Source: Symbiotaphrina buchneri
Lineage: Eukaryota > Ascomycota > Symbiotaphrinales > Symbiotaphrinaceae
DNA: 64,000 nt
Assembly: GCA_001599915.1 (NCBI GenBank)
Contig: BCIG01000004.1
Span: 124,001 to 188,000 of the forward strand
Direction: 5' to 3'
How positions within the stretch are numbered: position 1 is the first letter of the stretch; each line of letters opens with the position of its first letter. A program made the translations under genes and the position numbers. Below are positions 44,427-56,124 of the stretch, piece by piece. The notes below the pieces were generated by a model that did not search any database, had not been told where the DNA came from, and saw nothing but the letters and a program-made list of their open reading frames with translations.

Positions 44427-46660
44427 TCAATGGCCGGACCTCTTCTTCCTCAAGGCTCGGCGTTCTTTTTCCGTGGCTACATGCATGTCAGTACATTTCT
44501 CGCCGGGGCATACTGTGTACTCACCTTCATCATAGACCAAGAATTCGTGCAGAGCTTTTCCAGCCGGCACCATAGGCAGCACGGGCACCTTCTTGTCAAC
44601 AACGACCTCCAGAAGTGCCGGACCGTCCGTGTTAATCAGCCAGTCGAGCTTTGAGCGTACATCATCCGGTTTGATAAGGCGATCTGCTTGAACACCCATT
44701 GCTTGCGCAACCTTGACGAAGTCGGGATTCTTTTGATGTGTGTGGGCGAACCGATCTTCGTAGAACAGACTCTGCCATTGAGTGACCATACCCTGCTCTT
44801 CGTTGTTGAGGATGATGATCTTGACGCCAATGTTGAACTGTGCGGCGGTAGACAATTCCGAAAGAGTCATGCAGAAGCTTGCATCCCCATCGATATCCAC
44901 CACGAGAGCATCTGGCCTACCCACCTTAGCACCAATAGCAGAGGGGAGCCCGAAGCCCATAGTACCCAACCCGCCAGAAGTAATCATTGTGCGGGGATAT
45001 CTCCAACGGAAGTGCTGGGCTGCCCACATCTGATGCTGACCTACTCCAGTGGTAATGATTGTGCGGTCCTTGATCGGATTTGTAAGCTCGCTGAGCTCAT
45101 GAATGACGGTCTGTGGCTTGATGAGGCCATTCTCCCCTTCTTTCTCGTAATCAAAGGGAAACCGTTTTTTCCAGGATTGGATTTGAGCAAACCACTCCGG
45201 CCGCTCCTTGATGGCGTTGACCTGAGGCAGGAGAAGAGCGAGATTCTCGGCTACGTCGTCTTCAACGGCTTCTGTGGCTTGAACGACCTTGTTGATGTTC
45301 TTAGGCATTATCTCGAAATGAACGATCCCACCGCGGCCTTCAGCTGCCGCGGCCTTTGCCTGAGGCGCAAATTTCGAAATGTTGAGAGTCACACGGTCAT
45401 CAAACCGAGCCCCTAACGCGATGATGAGATCGGCCTCTTGTATAGCCATGTTGGCATAAGCGGACCCATGCATTCCCAGCATGTGCAAGGAGCGAGGGTC
45501 AGTTTCATCAAAGGCTCCAAGACCCATGACGGTGGTTGTCACAGGGATGGCAGCTTTGTCAACAAGCTCACGCAGGAGCTCTGGGCCGTCAGGCCGAGCA
45601 ATGACTCCTTGTCCAGCATAGATGACGGGTTTCTTAGCGACATTGATCAAATCAGCCACACGTTGGATGGCTCCACTGAGCTGCTTCTTGCTCAGTTCAC
45701 GTGCCGCTAAAGTAGCAGCGCTCGGATGAGAAGGCAATGTGCTGATGGTTGGGATCGCCTTACGAAGGATGCCCGCAGTGACATCCTTTGGCAAATCCAC
45801 CAGAACCGGGCCGGGCCGTCCGCTTGTGGCAATCTCAAATGCTTCTTTGATGCGCCTCGGCATCTCTGCTACGTTCTTGATCATCACATTCCACTTTGTG
45901 CAAGCCCTTGATATACCAACGACATCCGCCTCTTGGAACGCGTCGGTACCAATGGCGGTCGTAGGGACCTGCCCCGTAAAGACAATCATTGGTGTACCGT
46001 CCGAAAGAGCATCCTGCATAGGGGTGACGACGTTTGTTGCCCCGGGCCCGGATGTCACCAGCACAACACCGGGCTTGCCCGTGGCACGAGCATACCCTTC
46101 TGCCATGTGTCCAGCACCCTGTTCATGACGGGGCAAGATGAAGTCGAAGTGTGGAGAGTTGTAGATAGCGTCGAACACGGGGAGGATGGCACCGCCAGGA
46201 TAACCAAAGATATGCTTCACGCCCTCACGAAGCATCATCTCGTGGAAGATCTGACCGCCGCTGAGGCCGACGAAGGACTCGTCCATGCCTGATTGGCGGG
46301 CATTCTGTAAGGGCTGAACATCACGTGGGACATCATCGCGATTGAACGCCGGGCTTGGAGTTGGCCTTGGTTGTCTGTAGATGCCAGGAGAGTCAGTCTC
46401 CGGAGATATGAGTCACAATATCCGGGGTGGCTGAGGACGCTGTTGAAGACTTACGAGGCCGTAGCCGCAGCGGTGCTCTGAGGTCTTTTTCTTGGTTCAA
46501 TATTTATCTTTGTCGACGCGGTCTGAGACGTCGATCTGTAAGGCGATATGGCAGCAGCACGGGAAGAGGTAGAGAAGTGGTATGTCGCAGGCGGTGTGCA
46601 TAAAGGTTTTCGCCGCTCGAACGCCCGAAGAGCGCTCCGGGCAGGAGCTGCTCTCTGCAT
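44427..46660 (-). CDS. ILV2: Acetolactate synthase (acetohydroxyacid synthase) catalytic subunit, mitochondrial
   Basis: Thiamine-diphosphate enzyme of valine, leucine and isoleucine synthesis. Exons on the minus strand: 46660-46455, 46374-44525, 44476-44427, giving 701 residues. Residues 1-70 form a mitochondrial presequence (Arg/Ala/Ser-rich, no acids: MQRAAPARSALRAFERRK). The enzyme body starts at about 105 (GGQIFHEMMLREGVKHIFGY); the catalytic Glu is in RHEQGAGHMAEGY (about 153). The ThDP/Mg motif begins DGDASF near 560 and ends ILNNEEQGMV. FAD-region motifs such as GLGAFDETDP and LGMHGSAYAN are present. The last exon encodes only the tail TEKERRALRKKRSGH. The second intron (48 nt) is free of stops and keeps frame, so its retention would insert 16 residues. 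Confidence 0.95.
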
Positions 46661-47820
46661 TGTGACTGGTATCTTGCAGCGAGAGGCCTGACCAAAGATT
46701 GAAGCCAGCTGGTATGGTACGGCACGATTGATGGCGGAAGGGGGACTGAAGAGGTCTTTCGTGCCAAGTGTGACTGTGTGACTCTTGTCCGTTCGAGGGG
46801 CGCAGAGGAACGAGGCGAGGAAAATCGAAATTGTGGGGGAGAATCTCGGGAGCGCTGATTGGCCAGCAGCATACCCTCCGCAGAATTGTCGCCGATAATC
46901 GGACTGGAGGACGCCGGACTCCTACGAGGTATACGGTGTACGGCTAAGTGCTACCATGTTATTATTATTATTATTATTATTATGTGCATTGTATGGATCT
47001 TCTTGCTCCGTATATGATTACTCGGTAGTTCATACGATCATAACATTCGGGACCATTCCCTGATCGAACATTGTCATTTTATGAGCACATCTACAGCCAA
47101 CCATCCGAAAAGAGCTGTCTCGAGGAATGCTATCCGTAGGGGCCCGTATTCATAGGCAGTCACTGCAGCGATCATGGCCACAAGATCAGTCAATATTGCT
47201 GCGGAACGGCCTGCAATAATAAACGCATACTCTAAGGTTACTTTTAGGGGTCCAGGTTCCAGAACCCTTCCAGAACGTGATGCGTTCTGAGCGCGGCTGG
47301 AAAAGCCAATGGAAGGAAGGCTAAGCACCAGCCAATAAGGAGCCATGGCTCAGAATCACCCTATGGGTACCATGATTATTTCTTGCATCTTCCCACATCC
47401 ACCAAAAAGGCAGAGAAAAAGGAAAGTATGTATTTTCATTGACACATCTGATGTTCGCTCACGAGCCCTGGCGATCAGGTACGCGCACCTTTGCCTTATC
47501 ACCTTCCCTATGTCTTGTCTGTATTGTATATGCGCACCAACCACACGACAGACTGAGCCTTTCTTGTGGGGCGCGACTCACGGGCCCATGACCTAATGCA
47601 GTAACAGTTCGTGCAGACGATACTGATTTGTCCACGAGCTCTCCCCGCTCTGCCCTTAGCTCTTTTTGCAAGATAATAAAAACGACTCGTCATATCATGT
47701 CCGCTCAAAACCGAACTTATGACTATTTCCAGCCGTGAACTGAATAATACTTGAGATCTCTCCTCATACCCCGACCGCATCTGTTCGATCTTCAGATTTG
47801 TACGACAAATACTACAAACC
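46661..47820. promoter_or_regulatory. Divergent promoter between ILV2 and galactokinase
   Basis: A 1.16-kb region that includes a TTA microsatellite near 46959. A 90-codon minus-strand frame at 47074-47346 is hydrophobic but unsupported. No other feature is recognised. Confidence 0.55.
46959..46983. repeat. Trinucleotide (TTA)n microsatellite
   Basis: About eight uninterrupted TTA/ATT units upstream of ILV2. The length is likely to vary between strains. Confidence 0.8.
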
Positions 47821-49497
47821 ATGGCGCAAGTGCCAATCGCCTCGTCACTGAAGGATATATATCCGGACGATGCCGTGCAAGCTCAGAAGGCGAGATGGGA
47901 AACTCTTTTGAAAACGTTCCAGGACCATTATGGTCGTCCGGCCGAATTCGTGTCCCGCAGTCCCGGTAGAGTCAATATCATCGGAGAGGTATTTCAAGCC
48001 CCAGACCCTCTGTCACCCGTGCTTGAAGACAACCGAGTTGACCAGCCTGCAGCACATTGATTACTCCCTATACGAAGTCTTGCCGATGGCTGTGACTGCC
48101 GACGTCCTTATGGCAGTAGCCATGCATCCCACCAGCGGCGGCAATCCAAGAATGAGAATTTCCAATGTCCTGTCTTCGAAGTTCCCTGCGCGGGAGTTCG
48201 AGCTTCCTGCGAGCGGCGAGGTCGAGATCGATGCCACCAAGCATGAATGGTCCAACTATTTCAGATCAGGCCTACGGGGAGCATTGGCCATCCTTAATGA
48301 GAAGCGAAAGGGCCTGGTTCCAGTGAGCATGGATGTCGTTATGGACGGAACGGTGCCGACAGGTGGAGGCTTGTCGAGCAGCGCTGCGTTTGTCTGTGCA
48401 GCTTCTCTGGCAGTCCTCAGGGCAAATGGTGAGGAGGCTATAGACAAGACACAACTTGTGGAGCTTGCAGTCGTCTCAGAACGAGCTGTTGGTGTTAACT
48501 CAGGGGGGTAAGCTTCAACCCCTCAACCCACAATTGTCTCCACTGACAACTCCTTAGTATGGATCAATCTGCATCTGTATTCTCAATCAGAGGCAATGCA
48601 CTCTATGTATCCTTCAAGCCGACATTGACCGCCAAGCCAATCCATTTCCCAGTCACAGATCCGGAGATGACATTCTTGATTGCCCAGAGCTTTGTGACTT
48701 CAGACAAGCAGGTGACGGAGCCAGTATGTTATAATCTTCGCGTCGTGGAGTGTACGTTGGCGGCAGAGTATCTCGCAAAGAAACTAGGGCTCAAACGACC
48801 GTTGCCACAAGATAAGGGACCTTTGGGAGTCAGCTTGAGAGGATTTCAGGACACATACTTCGAAGAAAAAGAGGGGATCAAAGACAACACCGAAACGTCT
48901 ATTCCAGATTTCGCAAAGCAGTTAGACTTTTTGACAAGTCTGATTAAGGATACTTTGACCGAAGAAGAAGGCTATACGCGTGAAGAGATAGCATCAGTGC
49001 TGGGAATCTCGATTGATGAACTCAACAAAAAGTGCACTGCCAAATTCCCCATACGCGCAGAGCGCTTCCGCCTGCGGCAACGGGCGTTACATGTGTTCAC
49101 TGAAGCCCGCCGAGTTCTCAGATTTATGGACATCCTCTCGAATCCACCCAGCCATGGAGAGGAGCTACTGGAACAGCTAGGTGGCATTCTCAACCAAAGT
49201 CAAGCATCTTGCCGCGATCTTTACGAATGCAGTTGCCCCGAGCTCGACGAAATATGCAACTTGGCTCGCAAGGCCGGCTCATATGGCAGTCGCCTCACAG
49301 GTGCTGGATGGGGTGGATGCAGTGTGCACTTGGTACCAAAGAGCAAGGTAAATGCAATCAAGGAGGCTTGGGAGACAGGATACTATAAGAAGAAATTCCC
49401 AAACATAAGTCAGGAGCAGCTCGATTCGGCGGTGGTTGTCAGTAAGCCCGGGAGTGGAAGCTCCATTTTTTTCACCAAGGGCCTGGATGTATTATAA
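47821..49497 (+). CDS. GAL1: Galactokinase
   Basis: GHMP-family kinase converting galactose and ATP to galactose-1-phosphate, first step of the Leloir pathway. Exons: 47821-47988, 48053-48507, 48558-49497, giving 520 residues. The galactokinase signature SRSPGRVNIIGEHIDYSLY spans the first splice junction (about 46-62). The ATP-binding GHMP motif is TVPTGGGLSSSAAFV (about 155-168), with the SA residues intact, arguing for an active kinase rather than a Gal3-type sensor. The third motif is GSRLTGAGWGGCSVH (about 450-464). Length and motifs fit fungal Gal1. No GAL7/GAL10 partner lies nearby in this window. Confidence 0.95.
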
Positions 49498-49856
49498 TCA
49501 TAGGGGCCTGAATGTCAACTGTCTTGGATCACATCTTAGTTCTGCATTTTTGATTTCGTAATTGCTGTCTGAAACTGGCAGGTGCGTACGGGCACCATCA
49601 CTTCAGTGCACCTTCCTATCACGCATTCATATTCCTTGTTAAGCCTTTGCCGTCCCTGCAAGACTTGGGACTTCCTGTTTTTGAATGAAAACCCATCTTA
49701 CCGGAGATCAAACTATATCGAAGTTTAGCTTAGCTGGGGCAGTCACGCTGCCCCGCTCTCCCTGTGCTTTTATACTGGAGTCAATCCTGTTTTTCTCAAC
49801 AGTCTGGCAGCTTTTCACCTCCGCCATTTTGATGCTATGGATTTTCCCAAGTCATC
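49498..49856. other. Intergenic region
   Basis: 359 bp between galactokinase and the next plus-strand gene; nothing is recognised. Confidence 0.55.
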
Positions 49857-51530
49857 ATGTCAGGGGACACATCCTACGGTACATGGGATCTGACTGAATC
49901 GTCTGATCTGACCGAATCATCTTATTTGATCGATCCGCGGTATTTGACCGAGTCCTCTTCATGGTCTGATCCGAGCTTTGAGTTCGATTGGGCGGATTGG
50001 CAACCAAGGAGGCCCGAACAGGCAAAACTTCGAACTTCATACAGTTTTTGCAAACCTTCCTTGGAAGACATGTTCCCGGGAGCGGCAGAGTTTGGCGCGG
50101 GGATAGTAGCGGACCAGTATCCCCGGATGGAAGAGGCTCCCTGGAAAGTGGCACCTGACGGATCCTTTTCCGCCCATGAACAAGAGTTGTTGCACATCAT
50201 TGGAAGATATGTCGAAGAGAAGCAAAAGCAGTATGCACCGAGGCAGGCCAACCCAGCAGTGGTTTCGGGAAGCGGTGTCTCTTATGGACCAGAACCGGAA
50301 GAGAGGCTCGCAGAAGATGAGAGCTCGCAATGTACCTCGTGTGCCAAACATACTCAAGGGCAAGGGAGACGATACCAAGACACCAGTCGCTCGACGTCAT
50401 CACACTGCTGTGTAGATATGGGCAATTTCAAGCTCACGTTCGAGCAATGTCAGTGTTTCCGACGGGACCCTGAGTGTGAGCTTCTCGGTCCAATCTCATC
50501 AATGCCTGGCTTCAAAGCCAGTACTTCGAGTTTCAGATTCAAGCAAGCGCGCAAGCCACCAGAACATTCTGCTGGCCTTAATCTGGAGCCTCTTTCTAAG
50601 CCTGCACGTCCTCTTCCGACTCTAGGGAAACAGTCTGCGGTCCTTGGTCGGCCTGAGACCCCACCGCCCGCTTATACAAGAATAGACAGATCTCTCGAAG
50701 TATCAGAATCCGTTTCGGATAGGACTGAGCGACTCGAACATAATCAAGCTTCAAGACGACGACTACCAGTGGCACGGGAAAGCTTCTCCTTCAAGAAAAA
50801 CCTCGACGACTTCAGTCATGTACGAAGGCGTACGGGCAGGAAGCTCAGTCAACAAGCAAAGGATCTTTGGCATTACCGCGTCTGGTACGGTACCCCTCAA
50901 TATTTGTCCGCCGATGATGGCGTGGGAATTGAGAGCGTGGCGTCTTCAGACCATTACCTCTACCCTCATATGTCGTACAGGCCGAGCCCGGGAGCTTCAA
51001 CTTGTAGAGTGCAGCACTTGGGACTGTGGGATGATCCAGCCGCTCGGGGGATATCGGATAATGCCCGTACGGACAACGAAGCCGCCTCTCCTGATCAGCA
51101 CAGTAAACGCAAATCATCTGCCATTCGGCGCGGCAACCGTGTGACTAAGATCAGGCTCGCGATTCAAAACTGCGCATGGCTCATGGTCCTCTTACTAGAA
51201 AACGGCGTCGCGGCACTCGATTTTACACTACATGGGCTTTCGGCCCTCTATGCAAGCCTTCTGGACTCTTGGAAGTCGTACTCGTTTGAGTTTGACCTGG
51301 GCAAGGTGATCCGGATGATTCCAGCCCTGGTGGCAAACTTCTTCTTGAGCATCGCCGGGACTCCAACAGGCGACGTTATCTGGTACCGTGTGGCCTGGAT
51401 GCCTGTAAACGTACAGACGTTCATCTTCGAACCAAAGTTCCTCCACCAGCTCCTGTTCACGTACCCGTGCGGCTCGTGCAACGACTGTTGCGTCGATTGC
51501 GAACTGTGCTGCGCCCGCATTTATGGGTAG
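49857..51530 (+). CDS. Unknown protein with LTESS repeats and Cys-rich C-terminus
   Basis: An intronless frame of 557 residues; no known domain is recognised. The N-terminus repeats LTESS three times (about residues 12-34) within an acidic, aromatic stretch. The middle is hydrophilic and disordered with isolated Cys groups (CTSC near 162; CCVDM; CQCFRRDPEC near 205). Two hydrophobic stretches occur near 435-465 (CAWLMVLLLENGVAAL and on) and 485-510 (MIPALVANFFLSIAG), which could be membrane helices. The last 25 residues contain CGSCNDCCVDCELCC, seven Cys in 15 residues, suggesting lipidation or metal binding. Its length and sustained codon pattern support a real gene, perhaps lineage-restricted. 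Confidence 0.65.
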   Translation: MSGDTSYGTWDLTESSDLTESSYLIDPRYLTESSSWSDPSFEFDWADWQPRRPEQAKLRTSYSFCKPSLEDMFPGAAEFGAGIVADQYPRMEEAPWKVAPDGSFSAHEQELLHIIGRYVEEKQKQYAPRQANPAVVSGSGVSYGPEPEERLAEDESSQCTSCAKHTQGQGRRYQDTSRSTSSHCCVDMGNFKLTFEQCQCFRRDPECELLGPISSMPGFKASTSSFRFKQARKPPEHSAGLNLEPLSKPARPLPTLGKQSAVLGRPETPPPAYTRIDRSLEVSESVSDRTERLEHNQASRRRLPVARESFSFKKNLDDFSHVRRRTGRKLSQQAKDLWHYRVWYGTPQYLSADDGVGIESVASSDHYLYPHMSYRPSPGASTCRVQHLGLWDDPAARGISDNARTDNEAASPDQHSKRKSSAIRRGNRVTKIRLAIQNCAWLMVLLLENGVAALDFTLHGLSALYASLLDSWKSYSFEFDLGKVIRMIPALVANFFLSIAGTPTGDVIWYRVAWMPVNVQTFIFEPKFLHQLLFTYPCGSCNDCCVDCELCCARIYG

Positions 51531-52127
51531 GTGGCGTTCGGTTGGCTGTCTGCATGCCCCTTTTCTGTGTATGCCCCCTTTTACCTAAGGAACCTCAGGA
51601 GTCGAGGATAGAATGGTTCGATATGGGGCCATCGGTAGACAGTCTCATAGGATAACCATTATTCTCGAGATATTGCGAGCAATGAACGCCCATCCAAAGC
51701 CGTTAACGGCTAGACAACTCCTTGAAGGCCATACGTACAATTAGATCGTGGCCGAGATCCATTCTACCAGCTGTGAGTCTGGCGCGTAGATGCAATGTTA
51801 ATATAGTCATGAAGTGGGAACCGGGTCTACATAAGGAGCAGCAGCAGCAGTAGCACGAGAGTCTTTCAAGACTTCTTTGGAACGATATGAGTGAGTCCAT
51901 CCGGCTGATGGCCTGGGATGGAGCTACAATGCCTTACAGAGCGAGCAAGCACGCAAAATGCAAAGAAGCAGGAAGCAGCCAGCCATGCATAGCTCCATGC
52001 GACGACATACAACACAAACAGTAAAATGGAAGGTGACAAGCAGACTCCAGCAGCAGCAGAGCGCTCGCAATGCAACCCAATGAGATCGGAATAGAGAAAT
52101 TGCCAATTGTGTGTCGCCCAACAAGCG
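51531..52127. other. Convergent intergenic region
   Basis: 597 bp between the unknown gene and NST1, both 3' ends. A short GCA/GCAGCA run occurs at 51837-51853. No gene is supported. Confidence 0.55.
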
Positions 52128-55100
52128 CTAGAAGCCAGACGGCGACGAGATCCCCGTGGGTGATTGGAAGGATCTCGGTCCGCCAAACGCCGGGAAACTG
52201 CTCCCAGGAATCGGACTGCCTATCTCGCCCGCCGACATGCCCCTGCCTCCAATCGGTATGCCTCCTCCAGATTCGAACTTCACAAATGTCCTGCCTTGCC
52301 CATCCACCTTGACATTGAAGAACCCGCCGCCATTATGCGCGTCGCCCTCGGTTTCAAATATCTCGAGAATCTCTTTGAGTTGGACCGGTGCTTCGTTCTG
52401 TGGCCGTATTTGCTCCACCTGCCGAAGCACGGCATTGACATCAAGAAACCCTTCACCCTTGACCCCAGTAGCAAGTTGTTTGCATGCTTGACAAGTCATC
52501 AACCGTACAGCCACAGGTCTGGACGCCATCGGCCGGCCATGGCCGCCGATAATCCCAAATGCATTGCTGTTGGACCATCCAATACCTGACATATCGTAAG
52601 TGAGACGTTGCAAGCTTGTCCGCAGAAAACTCTCACCTGGACCACTCGACCACGTTGGGTTACCGGGAATGCCTGGGTTTCCGAATGGAATTGACGATGG
52701 TCCCCAAGTATTTCCCGGGACACCTTGGCCGGGAGGATTAAACGTGTCTTGCTTACCGCCTAGAACTCAATTAGTACATTGTAAAACGGGAGGCCTCCGA
52801 TACTTACGGAACAACGGATCAGAGAAGAGTGGCGACGAACTATAGCCAACCCGGGAAGGCCGACCAGGCCCCGGTGCTATGCTGCTGCGCCTATTGTCCA
52901 TGATGTCCGAGGGGAAGGGTTCGTCCGAGTCGTCTAAGAGCGCACTGCTGCCTAGGTGGCTGCTGAGGTCATCAACGTCTGTTCTTGATCCAAGTTGGTG
53001 CTCTTCGCCAGACGGTCGCTGGATAGGCAACGGTCGTGCAATTGGCTGAGTAGGGGGAGGTGCGGATAAGCCTTCGAAGAGAGGCTTGTCATATGAGGAC
53101 GATCGATTTCTCGAGTGTGAGTGAGTCGGCATGGTGTCTCTGGGGAGCGGATAGCCAATGCCACCATTTGAACCAGGGAGAGTAGCAGGCATATGCGGCG
53201 ACAGGCCAGGTGCACCGTTCATCGAAAATCCCCTGGTTTGGGGAACAGCGCCGGGACCTGGCGTCCCTGACTGAAATCCGCCAGGTGTTGGAAACCCACG
53301 GTACTGGGGCCCAAGAGCTACTGGGGGATGCGGAAGGAACGGAGACTCGTGGCCGATGGATGCTCGCTGACCAAGCGATGGCATCATGGGTCCTTGCGTG
53401 GATGGGAATCCTGATGGGCCAAAGGGACCCATTCCCATTCCAGGCAGACTGTTCCCGATTGGAGGAGGTAGACCAGATACGGAAGCGCCTGCAGGGGACG
53501 CTGAAGAGACCGGTTGCACGAAGCTTGAAGGTGACTGCTGGATGGAAGGTGTGACAGTGTTTTGGTTGCTCTGAACAGGTGTGGAATTACTGGGCGAGAC
53601 CGACTGACTTCCGGATGGTCGTACATTTGGAGTCAAGGGGGATGAGGCGTGCGAACCTTGCTGCGAAGCTTGGCGAGGCCTTGCCGGAGTCGGAGCTTTT
53701 GGAAGAGCAGGAGTTGCGATCGGCAGGTGCGGTGACTGGAAACTAGAGGCGGCTTGTTGGTGAGAAAGAGGGGTAGGGACAGTAGGAGGAGGCTGAGATG
53801 GCCGTTTCGCTGCCGGACCGAATGGAGTTGCCGGTTGAGCCGTGGCCTCCTCCTTAGGGCGGTCTTTTGCTTCTCTCTCTGCAACAGACCTTGCCTCAGC
53901 CTCTCTCTTCTCTCTTTCTTCCCGGTCTTTCCTCTCTTTTGCCTCACGTTCTTTAGCTTCACGTTCCTCACGTTCCTTTCGCTTCGCTTCCTCTCGCTTC
54001 TTTTTCTCGCGTTCCTTCTGTTCACGCTGTTTGCGCTCAGCTTCGGCCTGCCGCTCCCGCTCTTCCTGCAAGCGCCGCTGCTTCTCAGCTTCTTTCCTCA
54101 GCCGTTCTTCCTCTTGCGCCTTCTTCTCTGCTTCCTTTTTCTTGCGTTGTTCCTCCTTCTTCAACCGTAGTTCCTCTTGTCTCTTTTCCTCCTTGGCTCG
54201 AGCAGCGGCCTCCTCAGCAGCCTTTTCCGCCTCCTTCCTCGCTCTCTCTTCCTCTTTGGCGAGTTTCTGTTGGCGTTTCTTGTCTTTCTTCTTCTGCGCT
54301 TCTTTTGCCTTCTTCGCCTCCCGCTGAACGTCAAGTCGAGACTCTTCCTCCAATTCTTCCAACAGCTTCTTCTGTCTGTCTTGGGCGACTTTCTCACGGT
54401 AGGCGGTCAAGACACGCTGTTCAAACATGCGAGCTGCGAATATCTGAAACATCCGTCGTCCTTCTTCCATGCGCTGCTCTTCGGTCATCAGATCCTGCAT
54501 AACATTAGTCACGATACTTAACATTTTATTCCGTCAATGCACAAACCGCTTCATCATCGTCGTAGTCATCCTCGTCCTGACTGTCAAACTCCTCTTCCTC
54601 CTCATCATCGTAGTCATCATCTTCCGGACCATGATTGTGAACATGCCCTTGCACGCCCATGGATGGGTGTCCCAACCCTGCTGAAGCGTAGTGGGCTTCT
54701 TCCTCCCGCTGCATACGACGTTCCGCTAACTGTTCCATCATTTCGATGAATTTTTTACCGTCATTCTTGAGTAGATCATCGGCCACAGTCAGAATTCCGC
54801 CTATAGCAATGTCAGTCGTTGCACCATCAGCGATCTGTATTTACCGACCTTGCACAGTCAGGCTATTTCCAAAATTGAAGAAGTCAGCTGCTGGGCCCCG
54901 AGGTTCTTCTTCCGGTTCCTCATCGCTGTACTCTTCTTCATCGTCATCTTCTTCATCACTATATTCCTCGTCTTCACCGTCCTCGTCATCGGCTAGCTCT
55001 TCTATTCGACCCCTGGATGGCTGATGTCCGCTAACAAGCGGTGGTACTGGACTTGACGGTGCTCGGGACATTGGATGGTTGAACCTCCTTGGCGGGGGCA

Positions 55101-56124
55101 TCATAGGAGCGCCATCCTCCAACCTACCCTGCTGATTGTTCGCGTATTGTTCCAACTCTTCGTAGTATGCATCGTAGAGCACCTCCAACTCTTCTTCAAT
55201 GGCTGTGCGTTTCCGTCCGCAAACAGTGCAGCTGCAGGAATGTTTCTGTTGCTCCTTCATTTTCCGCAGAACAGCCTCCTTCTCCACTTTCACCAATGAA
55301 CGCCGTTCCTCCTCTCCCAAGGATAGCCAAAAGTCCTTGATCCGCTCTCGCTCCTCCTGTGTCGATGTGTTCCATATGCGATCTCTAGAACCGGGCTTGG
55401 TGGGCTTCGAAGAATTCACAGAGAGCGGGCCAGCTGGTGGAGGTGGAGGTGGAAGAGGTGGAAGCGAATTCTGGGAGAACCCTGTACCAGCTGCGGCTGG
55501 CTGTTGGGGATTAGAGGTCTTGCTCTTTTTCTTCCGTGACTTCTTGCTCTTGCCGGTGGAAGCGCCCGCATGCTCGGAAGGATGACCGTTGGCGTGCACA
55601 TGCATGTTATCGTATGCCCCAGAGTAGTCCCTGCCATCATCCTCACTGTAATAGAGGTCATCACCATCCCCAGTTCCATAACGGTCTGGATCATCCAGGT
55701 ATTCTTCCCGATGGTCCGGACCTTGGGACATCTGGGCGGCATCGGAACCACTAATGGAAGCTTCCGGTGCCAGCCCTTGTTCAGACAGTTGTTGTCCAGC
55801 GGCTAATCGAGCAGCCTGCTTCTGGCGTCTCTTCTGCTTTTTCCGATTTACGCTCGTACCCACACCATCCCCACCATGTGTGTCGGAGGCCGCCTGTGGC
55901 CCCGTTGCAGGAGCTGAGGGTTTCGACAATGGCCGTGATTGCTCTAGAGGAGCAGGAATGTTTTCTGGTTGAGAGGAATCTGTGGAATTTGCAGACGTAG
56001 CTCGAGGTGACTTGGGTATTGTGATGAACTTGGATCCATCTTTATTCGAGTAGGTCGCAGTCGTCTTCGTGCTCGGTGACGAAGTCCGACCGGAGTTGGA
56101 GCGCGATTGAGGGACTGAAGGCAT
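52128..56124 (-). CDS. NST1: Stress response protein Nst1
   Basis: Large fungal protein named for negative effects on salt tolerance in yeast; the biochemical role is unclear. Exons on the minus strand: 56124-54849, 54800-54547, 54494-52808, 52759-52637, 52585-52128, giving 1265 residues. It starts at [10 protein letters not shown]; a TTG five codons upstream is not used. Seen in order: basic [12 protein letters not shown]; poly-Pro; conserved [20 protein letters not shown] with [18 protein letters not shown] (a Cys cluster); a very acidic stretch; [40 protein letters not shown]; a long Glu/Lys/Arg single-helix-like coiled coil (about 520-760); and a Pro/Ser/Gly-rich tail with [14 protein letters not shown]. 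Intron 2 uses GTTTGT as donor, needed to keep phase. Confidence 0.9.

Noticed and set aside
44688-45416. 242-codon plus-strand frame
   Set aside because: Antisense shadow of ILV2, which is fully explained on the other strand.
47074-47346. 90-codon hydrophobic minus-strand frame between ILV2 and galactokinase
   Set aside because: It looks somewhat membrane-like but has no family motif, no splice partners and lies within promoter space; chance cannot be excluded.
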